This document shows, in pieces, positions 6,131-12,944 of a stretch of DNA of 12,944 nt. The position numbers and the translations under genes were made by a program. Source of the DNA: CAYRGG01 sp964423745 (GTDB lineage Bacteria; Pseudomonadota; Gammaproteobacteria; Competibacterales; Competibacteraceae). Where the stretch lies: contig CAYRGG010000090.1 in the NCBI GenBank assembly GCA_964423745.1, positions 1 to 12,944 on the forward strand. The letters run 5' to 3'. The notes beneath the pieces are model-generated. The model had not been told where the DNA came from and did not search any database. It saw only the letters and a list, made by a program, of their open reading frames with translations. Position 1 is the first letter of the stretch. Every line of letters begins with the position of its first letter.

Positions 6131-7080
6131 CTATGGCTAAATTGATGATGCAAACCTTTGCAAGGTTTGCCATGGTTTTCCTGCTAATGGCGCTTGCTGT
6201 CCAACCTATTTGGGGGCAAGAAGAGCCGGGTTTGCAGATCGGAGTCACTCTTCATCCCTACTATTCTTGGGTCGCCAATATCGTGGGTGATCGTGGCCAG
6301 GTGATACCCGTGATTCCTGAAAGCGCTGACCCCCACGCCTATCAACCGGCACCAAAAGATCTAGAAAAGCTAAGTAGGCTGGATGTGATTGTGATCAATG
6401 GTCTTGGACACGATGAATTTATCCAGCCCATGTTAAAAGCGGCAGGTCAAGAGAATATAGAAAGGATCAACCCTAACGAGGGTGTTCCTCTGATTCCTGT
6501 CGAGGGTAAACGCTACGATTCTGACCTGGCAACGGCTGACGCCAATGTTGAAAACACGTTTAATAGCCACTCATTTCTGTCGATCATTAGCGCCGTGCAA
6601 CAGATTAATAATATAGCCGCTGGACTGACGCGGTTAGATCCTGAGTATGCCGCTATTTATCAAGACAACGCGCGTACTTACACTAAGGGGTTACGCAATC
6701 TACTTGCCGAAACCTTAGCCCAGATTGATGAACGGGATATAACACAAATTAAAATCGCCACCGTACATGACGGTTATGCCTATCTTTTTCAAGAATTAGG
6801 GCTGGTTGTTGAGACTACCATTCAGCCTCGCCACGGCATAGATCCGTCACCAAAACAGCTGGCAGACACCATTAGGCAATTGCAAGAAGCCGATGTGGAT
6901 ATCTTGTTTGCAGAAATGGATTACAGCAAACAGTTTGTGGATGTTATTCGCCAGGAGACAAAAACCCAAATTTTTCAATTAACCCATATTTCCAAGGGAC
7001 CCTTTGAGCCGCAAAAATTCGAAGTGGAAATCGCCGAGAACCTTCGGAATATTGTCGCAGCCATCCAGGAGGTCATGTGA
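6127..7080 (+). CDS. Metal ABC transporter solute-binding protein (ZnuA/MntC-like, cluster A-I)
   Basis: This 317-residue protein has a signal peptide at 1-30 (hydrophobic 14-26, then PIWG/Q). The fold is the two-lobe cluster A-I type that delivers Zn, Mn or Fe to an ABC permease. H70 lies in the typical DPHAYQPAPKDL motif and H214 in VHDGYAYL. The usual second-histidine motif DPHFWLDP is absent; H148 in FNSHSFLSI takes its place. Where most members have an acidic fourth ligand near the C-terminus, this protein reads QLTHISKGPF, with H287. There is no long His/Asp-rich loop as in ZnuA of enterics. The metal is therefore uncertain. Its ATG overlaps the previous stop (ATGA) and its TGA overlaps the ATPase start. 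ATG 6133 is a second possible start. Confidence 0.92.
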   Translation: MTMAKLMMQTFARFAMVFLLMALAVQPIWGQEEPGLQIGVTLHPYYSWVANIVGDRGQVIPVIPESADPHAYQPAPKDLEKLSRLDVIVINGLGHDEFIQPMLKAAGQENIERINPNEGVPLIPVEGKRYDSDLATADANVENTFNSHSFLSIISAVQQINNIAAGLTRLDPEYAAIYQDNARTYTKGLRNLLAETLAQIDERDITQIKIATVHDGYAYLFQELGLVVETTIQPRHGIDPSPKQLADTIRQLQEADVDILFAEMDYSKQFVDVIRQETKTQIFQLTHISKGPFEPQKFEVEIAENLRNIVAAIQEVM

Positions 7081-7841
7081 CGTCATCCTTTGCGCCAATA
7101 AGCCAAGCGTCTATTCTGCAGGTAAAAAATCTGTACGTCGTATTGAGTGATCAATCCATCTTGGAGGACGTCACAGTGGACGTGAGGCGTTCCAGCATCC
7201 ACGCTATCATGGGTCCCAATGGGGGTGGCAAAACCACGTTCATGCGCAGCTTGCTAGGGGGAATGCCCCATCAAGGAGACATTCGCTTTCATTTTGTGGA
7301 TAGTAAAAAGATCGGCTACGTACCCCAGTTTGTCGAGTTTGACCATGGGTTACCTCTGACGGTGGGTGATTTCCTATCCATGATGATTCGTCGCTGGCCG
7401 GTTTTTTTTCGAACTCCGCAACGCACACGGCGTACTCTACTGCAAGCACTAGAGAAGACTGGAAGTGCGCATTTAATCGACAAATTGCTAGGCGGTCTCT
7501 CTGGCGGAGAATTTCGGCGGGTTTTGTTGGCCCAAGCGCTATTGCCCGAGCCGGAAATACTGCTGTTGGATGAGCCTGCTAGCAATGTGGATGAACAGGG
7601 GGCACGGTTATTGGAGCAACTTTTAATAACCCTTAAAGAGGCAGGCGTTACCATCATTATGGTGGGTCACGATATTCCTATGATGTTGAGGATTGCCGAC
7701 CACATAACCGCCATCAACAAAAGAGTCATTTTTTCGGGGAAGCCGACTAATTTCAATGAATCTGACTCGTTAGCCCCACTGTTCGGTGTGTCGCAACAGA
7801 ATAAAGTGGATTCAGTGAAGATCCAAGTTGTCAACGGATAA
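7077..7841 (+). CDS. Metal ABC transporter ATP-binding protein (ZnuC/MntB-like)
   Basis: This 254-residue cytoplasmic ATPase powers the importer. Walker A GPNGGGKTT is at 46-54, the Q-loop at about 80-84 (GYVPQ), the ABC signature LSGGEFRR at 141-148, Walker B ILLLDEP at 161-167, the D-loop SNVDE at 169-173, and the H-loop histidine H198 in MVGHDI. The set is complete, so the protein should be active. The length is normal for the family. It starts with GTG at 7077, which overlaps the TGA of the binding-protein gene (GTGA). A strong AGGAGG at 7067-7072 lies four bases upstream, and together these decide the start. The C-terminal 35 residues after the H-loop region are variable and end in VDSVKIQVVNG. 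It lies between its binding protein and permease, as expected for one transporter. Confidence 0.95.
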   Translation: MTSSFAPISQASILQVKNLYVVLSDQSILEDVTVDVRRSSIHAIMGPNGGGKTTFMRSLLGGMPHQGDIRFHFVDSKKIGYVPQFVEFDHGLPLTVGDFLSMMIRRWPVFFRTPQRTRRTLLQALEKTGSAHLIDKLLGGLSGGEFRRVLLAQALLPEPEILLLDEPASNVDEQGARLLEQLLITLKEAGVTIIMVGHDIPMMLRIADHITAINKRVIFSGKPTNFNESDSLAPLFGVSQQNKVDSVKIQVVNG

Positions 7842-7866
7842 AGGATGTTAGAGACAAGTCCTGCTT

Positions 7867-8799
7867 GTGGGCAGGTTTTACGTAAGTCCTAAGAGTAAAA
7901 TTACTGTGGAAACATTCTATCAACTCACTGGAAATTGGGCGCGGTCAGGTTATATTCCGTCTCTGTTCGAACACGCTTTTATGGTACGGGGATTACTCGC
8001 TGCGTTTATTGTAGGGCCTATGCTGGGTGGTATCGGAACCCTAGTGGTGAGTAAACGACTGGCGTTTTTTATTCAAACCGTGGGCCACGCCTCGTTGACC
8101 GGTGTCGCTTTAGGGCTGCTGTTTGGCGAACCCCTGGGAGAAACCTATGGGGGACTCTACGGTTTTTGTGTGTTGACAGCCCTGTTGATGTTGTATGTCA
8201 AAAATCGTATGCACGCCTCAGCAGACACCGTCGTGGGTGTGGTATTGGCGCAAATCCTTGGTTTAGGGATTGTGATGCTGGTGGTGGTCACCAAACAGTT
8301 CAACATTCATCAAGTAGAGGCCATTTTGTTTGGCAATCTCATTACCCTCAGTGACGACGACATCCGCCTGCTCATGGCCACTGCTATCTTGTTGGCCGTG
8401 TTTTTAATCTTTGTCTATAACAGCGCCATGTTGGTTAGTTTTAATCCGACTATGGCCAAGGCAAGGGGCTTACATGCTGTCTTCTTAGATTATTTATTTG
8501 TGGTGGTCGCCACCTTGGTGGTAGTGGCTAGCTTGAAGATGATCGGAGCGTTATTGGTGTTGGTTCTCATTGTAGTGCCCGCGGCAGCTGCGCAAAACAT
8601 CGCTAAGAATCTACAGGGTTTTTTTTGGATCAGCGTTCTTTTTGCTACCTTGAGTAGCGTTTTTGGGCTCATTATTTCAGGCGTTTGGCCTATTCCCACG
8701 GGTGGAGCCATCGTTTTGGTGGCGAGTGTTTTGTTTTATGGCACGCTGTTATCAAAGCCGTTTTTAGGTCGCCTGTCCATTCAGCAGGGTGAACTTTAA
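7867..8799 (+). CDS. Metal ABC transporter permease, ABC-3 family (ZnuB/MntC-type)
   Basis: This integral membrane protein of up to 310 residues forms the pore of the importer. About eight or nine hydrophobic segments are visible, near 41-61, 70-88, 96-112, 121-142, 167-186, 205-222, 225-245, 253-272 and 278-297. Family marks are GHASLTGVALG at 73-83, ADTVVGVV at 119-126, ILFGNLITLSDDDI at 153-166, which contains the region contacting the ATPase, and GALLVLVLIVVPAAAA at 227-242. The start is unclear. GTG 7867 gives the longest frame but lacks a clear ribosome-binding site. GTG 7906 and ATG 7981 are possible, the last cutting close to the first membrane helix. The gap to the ATPase stop is 25 bases with GTG 7867, and a short open frame, 7845-7892, occupies part of it. 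The next gene starts 18 bases downstream. Confidence 0.92.
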   Translation: MGRFYVSPKSKITVETFYQLTGNWARSGYIPSLFEHAFMVRGLLAAFIVGPMLGGIGTLVVSKRLAFFIQTVGHASLTGVALGLLFGEPLGETYGGLYGFCVLTALLMLYVKNRMHASADTVVGVVLAQILGLGIVMLVVVTKQFNIHQVEAILFGNLITLSDDDIRLLMATAILLAVFLIFVYNSAMLVSFNPTMAKARGLHAVFLDYLFVVVATLVVVASLKMIGALLVLVLIVVPAAAAQNIAKNLQGFFWISVLFATLSSVFGLIISGVWPIPTGGAIVLVASVLFYGTLLSKPFLGRLSIQQGEL

Positions 8800-8817
8800 C
8801 GATTGAGAGGCACGGTG

Positions 8818-9177
8818 ATGAAAATAGTTGGATTAAGCATGACACGCATATCCTTGTATACTGCGGTTGCTATCGTCTTGTTAGTGTGCACTGTCACTGT
8901 CTTTGCCCATAAAGCCATCTTATGGGCGGAAGTCAAAGATAATAAAGTGCATGTGGAAGCCTATTTCAGTGGTGGCGGCAAGGTTAAAAATGCCCGCATC
9001 GTGGTGATGAATGCTGATAAGCAACAGCTTTTAGAAGGAAAAACCGATGCCAATGGGCAGTTCAATTTTACGCCGCCCAATAGAGATGACATGACCATTG
9101 TATTGATCGTAGACGAAGGGCACCAAGATGAGTTTGAACTTAAGGCGGAAGAGCTTGCAGCGGTGGAGTTGCAGTAA
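8818..9177 (+). CDS. Small exported protein, NikL/CbiL-like carboxypeptidase-regulatory-like fold, predicted N-terminal His
   Basis: This 119-residue protein has a signal peptide at 1-30 (hydrophobic 14-28, TVFA then HK). The mature chain is predicted to begin His-Lys-Ala. The rest reads as a small Ig/transthyretin-like beta domain. The patterns HVEAYFSGGGKVKNARI, LLEGKTDANGQF and FTPPNRDDMTIVLIV are typical of carboxypeptidase-regulatory-like domains. The region resembles the periplasmic NikL/CbiL-type component found with nickel and cobalt transporters, where the mature N-terminus also starts near a His. It is the last gene of the metal operon, 18 bases after the permease. ATG 8818 is chosen because GAGAGG at 8805-8810 lies seven bases upstream; an in-frame TTG at 8803 would overlap that site and is rejected. 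The C-terminus is acidic. A metal-chaperone or sensor role is inferred from fold and position. Confidence 0.85.
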   Translation: MKIVGLSMTRISLYTAVAIVLLVCTVTVFAHKAILWAEVKDNKVHVEAYFSGGGKVKNARIVVMNADKQQLLEGKTDANGQFNFTPPNRDDMTIVLIVDEGHQDEFELKAEELAAVELQ

Positions 9178-9207
9178 ATTATTGAACCCATCGAAGGTTA
9201 CAAAAAA

Positions 9208-9239
9208 ACGGTTCTGAAACTGCATTGTTTCAGAACCGT
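9208..9239 (-). terminator. Intrinsic terminator for the RTX-like gene
   Basis: A perfect 13-base-pair stem (ACGGTTCTGAAAC at 9208-9220 and its complement at 9227-9239) closes a six-base loop. On the minus strand it runs into seven T residues (plus-strand A-run 9202-9208), so it ends leftward transcription from the gene at 9316-10317. It lies 31 bases past the stop of the rightward metal operon and may also block that transcript, but it lacks a T-tract in that direction. Confidence 0.85.
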
Positions 9240-9315
9240 GCAAGTGTAAAATCTATAAAAACAGCACCTTGTTTTTCTGATGGCTGACTTCCATTGCTCT
9301 CTGTATGTTTTTATA

Positions 9316-10317
9316 TTAAAAATCTTCTACAGTCACGCCTGTTTCGGTGTTTCCAGCGGCGATCTCCGCTTGTGAATCCACTAAAAGCTGATTAAGCCGT
9401 TGGCGTAATTTTTCACTGACTATGTGGTCGCCCAGATCAATCATGGTTGGATAATGCAGGATATAGCCTTGGGGTGGGCTAACTTTAAGATCGATTACTT
9501 CCACCTCGCCCGCATTAGGGCCACCGCAAACTACTGTTTCCACATCTGTCGTTTGAATGGTTACAGCGAGATTGCCATTACGCAGACGGAAGCGAATCAA
9601 ATGATCCACATCCAGGGCATCAAATGCGGCTGCCGTATCGTCGACGTTGGGAATAGGTGTGTGACGATCGAGCACTTCACAGGAGCCGGGCAAAGCCGAG
9701 ACATCCACCAGGGGTAGCAACTGATCAGGACGCATTAGTACTAGGCCAGCCTGCTCGTCGCGTCGAACACGGAAATTGGGTAGTGGGCTGCCGGTTTCGT
9801 CATCGATGGCGTCTTCCATATCGAACAGCACCCGGTCGCCATCGTCGTCTTGGGCAATAAGACCAAATATAACGGCATCGTGACCAGATCCACCTTCAAA
9901 GCGATCGGATCCATCCCCTGGCTGCCAAACAAAAACATCTGCGTCATGGCCACCAAAAGCACGATCCCGGTTAAATGGATTGAAGTGCTCAGGGCCACCC
10001 ATTAAGACATCGATCCCCTTTTTGCCAAAGATAATATCCGTACCCAAGCCGCCGTAAGCAAAATCGTCAGCGCGATTGCTACCACGCATCACTTCACCGA
10101 ATTGCATGGTCTGATCTGGAATCTCCCCATCGGGATCGGGATCAAAGGCGGGATCAGGTTGAATCGCCGGATTATTAGCGGCATTGTTATCCTTCGGTCC
10201 AAACACTTGATCGATCACTAAATCACCGGCAACAGAACCCGAACCCGTCGCCAAGGCTGATAAAGAAAAACAAATTGTCACTGTTGCGAGCAACGGACAA
10301 TACTTTTGAAATCGCAT
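9316..10317 (-). CDS. Sec-exported protein with RTX-like calcium-binding repeats
   Basis: This 333-residue protein has a clear signal peptide at 1-24 (hydrophobic 9-22, SALA then TG). A Pro/Asp/Asn-rich linker at 41-70 (DPAFDPDPDGEIPD) precedes four RTX-type nonapeptide-like units: GGLGTDIIF (89-97), GKKGIDVLM (99-107), GGHDADVFV (122-130) and GGSGHDAVI (142-150). Such units bind calcium in a beta-roll. The C-terminal half (about 160-333) is an unassigned domain with two cysteines (213 and 264) that could form a disulfide. ATG 10317 is chosen because AGGAG (plus 10324-10328) lies six bases upstream and the signal peptide follows directly; the longer frame from 10389 lacks both. No enzyme motif is visible. 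It faces the metal operon tail to tail and is probably its own transcription unit, ended by the hairpin at 9208-9239. Confidence 0.85.
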   Translation of the reverse strand: MRFQKYCPLLATVTICFSLSALATGSGSVAGDLVIDQVFGPKDNNAANNPAIQPDPAFDPDPDGEIPDQTMQFGEVMRGSNRADDFAYGGLGTDIIFGKKGIDVLMGGPEHFNPFNRDRAFGGHDADVFVWQPGDGSDRFEGGSGHDAVIFGLIAQDDDGDRVLFDMEDAIDDETGSPLPNFRVRRDEQAGLVLMRPDQLLPLVDVSALPGSCEVLDRHTPIPNVDDTAAAFDALDVDHLIRFRLRNGNLAVTIQTTDVETVVCGGPNAGEVEVIDLKVSPPQGYILHYPTMIDLGDHIVSEKLRQRLNQLLVDSQAEIAAGNTETGVTVEDF

Positions 10318-10714
10318 AGTAATCTCCTGTCCTAGAATGTAATTAAAATTGTTTTCAGAAAAACTCAAAAAACCGTCGATATAAATCAATGAATTTGCAG
10401 GACAGAATTATCAGATTATTTCATTTCTGTTGTTTTTCTTGAGGTGGGTTTTATTGTTTCAATTATTAAGAAAGATCAGCTTTTTTATAACAAGAAAAAA
10501 CTAAATTTGTTTGAATGGCTGATTTATTTTGAAAAATTTTGAGAAATTGAAAAATGAAACAAAAGAAACAATTAAGAAGTTAAGTAATACCAAATGCCAA
10601 GAATAGTGCAATCGGGTACTTTATTAGTAATCGTAGTAACTGTCATTATGCAAATTAGCTTTGCTTAGAGATTTACCGAAAAAACGGATTGCTTTTGCAG
10701 CACGCTGCACACGT
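10318..10714. other. AT-rich intergenic region between the fructokinase and RTX-like genes
   Basis: This region of about 400 bases is strongly AT-rich and holds no gene I can support. It must contain the leftward promoter of the RTX-like gene; no single -35/-10 pair stands out among the many AT boxes. Just after the fructokinase stop, the minus strand reads GTGCAGCGTGCTGC and then, after an AAAAGCAATCCG spacer, a T6 run (plus 10678-10683), but the stem is too tight and too far from the T-run to call a terminator. In the RTX-like gene leader, AGGACAG beside the ribosome-binding site is complementary to CTGTCCT (plus 10399-10405) about 70 bases upstream. This may fold, but the pairing is only seven bases. 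Confidence 0.6.
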
Positions 10715-11710
10715 TCAAGTTCTCTTTTCTTGTTCAAGAAACCCCTCGACCCGGTCCCGGTTGGGTAGTGCGGGAATCGCACCGCGGTCGGTGGTGGTGA
10801 TAGCGCCGCAGCCATTGGCGAAGCGCAGCACGGACTCTAGCTCATTGCGGTCGCCAATCAGGCTATCCAAGTTATGCCTGGAGATCTTGCGGTTGGCGAG
10901 TTGGTACAGGAAACCCCCGACGAAAGCATCCCCAGCGCCCGTTGTGTCGATGGCTTTGACTGGCGCCACCGACACGGTGCCCGAGAGGTTTGGTGTGTAG
11001 TAGCTGCAACCGCCTTGACCTTTAGTGACCAGTATCAGCGAGATCCCTAACCCCAGCAGGTGATGGGCGCCTTGTTGCTCGTTTTTCGTGTCAGTGAGGA
11101 AAGCCAGCTCTTCCTCGCTCACTTTGAGTACGTTCGCGGTCGGCAACAGAGGGAGGATCTCATTGCGAGCCACTGTGGGGTTTGGCCACAGGGAAAACCG
11201 TAGGTTAGGATCAAAACTTAGTAATACCCCAGCCCTTTGGGCCAACTCGATGCATTTCAATGTGGCGCTCTTGCTGACAGGCCAGGTCAGCGTAATGGAG
11301 CCGTAGTGAAAAACACCGGCATCCTGGAACCATTCGGGTTCGATTTCCTCGGCACCAATCAACATATCCGCTGACGGTTCACGAAAAAACAGAAAATCCC
11401 GCTCACCATCGGCGCGCAGCGAGACAAAGGCCAGAGCAGTCTTGGCTTGGTTGGTGAAGAGGAGATAATCCGTCTTGACCCCATGCGTTTGGAATATGCT
11501 TTCCAAATGCCGTCCAAAGGCGTCGTCACCCACTTTGCCAGCGAAGTAGCTTTCGCCTCCTAGCTTGGCGATGGCCACCGCCACATTGGCAGGTGCCCCA
11601 CCGGCGGCCCGCCTAAACTGTTCCACCTCACTCAGAGGCAGCCCGCTGACCGTTGGCACAAAATCAATCAGCGCCTCCCCAAAACATATAACCTTATTCA
11701 TTAAGGACAT
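10715..11710 (-). CDS. PfkB-family sugar kinase, probable fructokinase
   Basis: This 331-residue cytoplasmic kinase phosphorylates a sugar with ATP. It opens with ICFGEALIDFVP, the standard start of fructokinases. The first PfkB signature region is at 36-52 (AGGAPANVAVAIAKLGG). The second signature, DTTGAGDAFVGGFL at 255-268, holds the anion hole and the catalytic base D261. The ATP-site motif LVTKGQGG is at 227-234. The length and motif order fit ScrK/CscK-type fructokinases (fructose to fructose 6-phosphate). Related PfkB enzymes for other sugars cannot be excluded, since specificity is not fixed by these motifs. There is no clear Shine-Dalgarno, and ATG 11701 (MNKVICFGE) is an equally good start. 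No sugar transporter, sucrase or regulator lies beside it here. It follows the broken flavoprotein gene by 132 bases on the same strand. Confidence 0.92.
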   Translation of the reverse strand: MSLMNKVICFGEALIDFVPTVSGLPLSEVEQFRRAAGGAPANVAVAIAKLGGESYFAGKVGDDAFGRHLESIFQTHGVKTDYLLFTNQAKTALAFVSLRADGERDFLFFREPSADMLIGAEEIEPEWFQDAGVFHYGSITLTWPVSKSATLKCIELAQRAGVLLSFDPNLRFSLWPNPTVARNEILPLLPTANVLKVSEEELAFLTDTKNEQQGAHHLLGLGISLILVTKGQGGCSYYTPNLSGTVSVAPVKAIDTTGAGDAFVGGFLYQLANRKISRHNLDSLIGDRNELESVLRFANGCGAITTTDRGAIPALPNRDRVEGFLEQEKRT

Positions 11711-11767
11711 GATTTTTTTACTTCGCCTGCTATTTTATTGTTTACCGTTTTATAAATGTAGACGATT

Positions 11768-11788
11768 CAAGCTTTACTATAAAGCTTG
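11768..11788. promoter_or_regulatory. Perfect inverted repeat between the flavoprotein pseudogene and the fructokinase
   Basis: The arms CAAGCTTTA (11768-11776) and TAAAGCTTG (11780-11788) are perfect complements around a three-base centre. It lies about 58 bases upstream of the fructokinase start. Neither strand has a T-tract directly after it, so it is a poor terminator. An operator or a hairpin in the fructokinase leader is more likely. No known regulator site is recognised. Confidence 0.35.
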
Positions 11789-11842
11789 TTGGGGTCGATT
11801 TTATTGCTAAACTGAATCCTGATATTCTGTTGTGGATTTTAC

Positions 11843-12944
11843 TTACGCGAACTCCGGCCATTTTCCGAACGGCTGTTTTTCAAATTGCATATCACCGTTG
11901 TCATCTTTATAGATATTGATCCATGCCTGCCAGTTTTTGTAGTCGATATCCGGGTAGTCCAGGCGATAATGACTACATCGACTTTCAGTGCGCATCATCG
12001 AGGCTTTTAACTTCATTTCTGCCGTGATCAGCATATTCATGGTTTCGTGCGCCAAGCGAAGATGGTGTCGATCAGAAGCCATCAACATGGGACCATAGTG
12101 ATCTTTTAACTCTTCAACATAAGCCAGTGCGGCATTCATCATGCGTTCTTTTTTAATATACAGCACAAAGTTTGGGATCATGACGCTCTGCAGAATTTGC
12201 GTTACCCATGCCGGACTGTAACCCCTGTCGCGCTTCAAAGGTGCGAGAATTTCTTCTTTGGTTTGCTTAAGTTTGTCTGCGGGTATCGCAATGCTGGTAA
12301 TAGCTTTACTTGCCTTGGCTGCTGCTTCACCGGCAATGGCTCCCTGTACTGCGGAACCGGCCATGGAACTGCCTATTTGCGTGTAAATGCCGCCAGACAT
12401 GTAAGAGCCCAAGGCATCCCCGGCAGCCCACAAACTCGGAATGGTTGTTAGGCCCGTTTCGTCAATGGGCACGAGACCTTAGGATTTGTGAATGGCCATA
12501 CCGGCTGTTGAGCCACCAACGGATTCACCGCTCATACCCGGTGGGCCCTTAGGTGATTGACTCGCAAACAGTGCCCGCCAACCGGTTTCTTGCGGCGGGC
12601 GTTTCGGTGGTGAACCGGGGCTACGAAAAGCTTCGGGCACATAGGGTCCAGCCATCGAATTTTCTTTTGATGTTTCGTCTGATCTTGGCGGCCCCATTTT
12701 TACTGGCCCGCCATTGACATACGCCTGATATTTGAGGTCCACACCTAGATGGTGGTTGATCTGTTCTGAGGTAACTGTTGGCTTTTCTTCAACCTGACCG
12801 TGCCAGTTGTCGTAATTGGACCGGAGTTTTGTGCTGAAGCCGGGTGGCCGTCATTCCATTCCTTACCGGTTATTTTTGCGCCAATGTTGGTAACCGTTCA
12901 CGGGTAGAAATTTGTAGTGCGTGAGTTTTTCAAATTATGTATGA
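11843..12944 (-). pseudogene. Broken FAD-dependent oxidoreductase (fumarate reductase/AprA-like flavoprotein), 5' end outside window
   Basis: The intact C-terminal piece (GTG 12472 to stop 11843, 209 codons) contains the flavin-binding end of the SdhA/FrdA/AprA superfamily: GLTTIPSLWAAGDALGSYMSGG, then SAVQGAIAGEAAA, and a helical tail with HHLRLAHETMNM and MRTESRCSHYR. Reading further upstream in the same frame, the protein continues as far as about 12844 (FSTKLRSNYDNWHG, QINHHLGVDLKYQAY, GESVGGSTAGMAIHKS). A TAA at 12479-12481 interrupts it between AIHKS and GLVPIDE. Near 12842-12844 the frame shifts by one base in a G-run (plus strand), giving WNDGHP joined to GFSTKL. Above that, a TGA at 12898-12900 interrupts TTNFYP and TVTNIG. 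Three lesions within about 430 bases mean either a decaying gene or poor sequence near the contig end. Family identity is good; the exact substrate is unknown. Confidence 0.75.

Noticed and set aside
9316..10389. Longer form of the RTX-like protein starting at 10389
   Set aside because: The extra 24 residues precede a complete signal peptide and lack a ribosome-binding site, whereas ATG 10317 has AGGAG at ideal spacing.
10624..10815. Minus-strand open frame of 63 codons overlapping the fructokinase 3' end
   Set aside because: It is an out-of-frame reading of the kinase end plus AT-rich non-coding DNA. The kinase ends at a normal length in its own frame, so a frameshifted extension is not needed.
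11843..12472. Stand-alone 209-residue flavoprotein
   Set aside because: It lacks the N-terminal FAD-binding fold and continues upstream in the same frame across a stop codon, so it is the tail of a broken gene.
1..12944. CRISPR array, transposon ends or phage genes
   Set aside because: No regularly spaced direct repeats, transposase, integrase or structural phage gene is visible on either strand.

Overview
The window is bacterial chromosome, most likely from a gammaproteobacterium. The gene types point that way: a Sat-type ATP sulfurylase, a VanZ protein, a SurA-like periplasmic protein, a zinc/manganese-type ABC importer and a PfkB fructokinase, with dense same-strand operons and ATGA/GTGA stop-start overlaps. 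This placement rests on gene families only. An ATP sulfurylase at the left edge and a broken fumarate-reductase/AprA-superfamily flavoprotein at the right edge would fit a sulfur-metabolising host, but they lie about 11.6 kb apart and need not be related. No rRNA, tRNA, CRISPR array, transposase or phage gene was seen.

Layout. (1) 1-2889, minus strand: the start of sat (cut by the window edge), a VanZ-domain membrane protein with a large extracytoplasmic insert, and an exported SurA-like protein of unknown function. (2) 2890-3122: divergent promoter region. (3) 3123-5171, plus: a large secreted calcineurin-like phosphoesterase with an N-terminal carboxypeptidase-regulatory-like/SdrD_B-like domain and a C-terminal domain carrying a calcium-loop-like acidic stretch. 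(4) 5172-5389: a folded, repeat-like intergenic element and a strong intrinsic terminator that ends six bases before the next start codon. (5) 5390-9177, plus: a compact five-gene metal-uptake operon made of a membrane-anchored protein with a histidine cluster, a solute-binding protein, an ATPase, an ABC-3 permease and a small exported protein predicted to begin with histidine after signal cleavage. (6) 9178-10317, minus: a Sec-exported protein with RTX-like Gly/Asp repeats, followed by its terminator. (7) 10318-10714: AT-rich non-coding DNA. (8) 10715-12944, minus: a fructokinase preceded by a flavoprotein gene with two in-frame stops and one frameshift.

How the genes work together. The clear functional unit is the metal operon. 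The binding protein, ATPase and permease form a complete cluster A-I (ZnuABC/MntABC-type) importer. The two accessory proteins at its ends are both predicted to face the periplasm and both carry possible metal-binding histidines, so I infer that they help capture metal or hand it to the importer. The binding protein has lost the usual second-histidine motif context and shows a histidine near the place of the usual acidic fourth ligand, so the metal cannot be named from sequence. The terminator abutting the first gene raises the possibility that the operon is controlled by attenuation. The remaining genes look like independent units.
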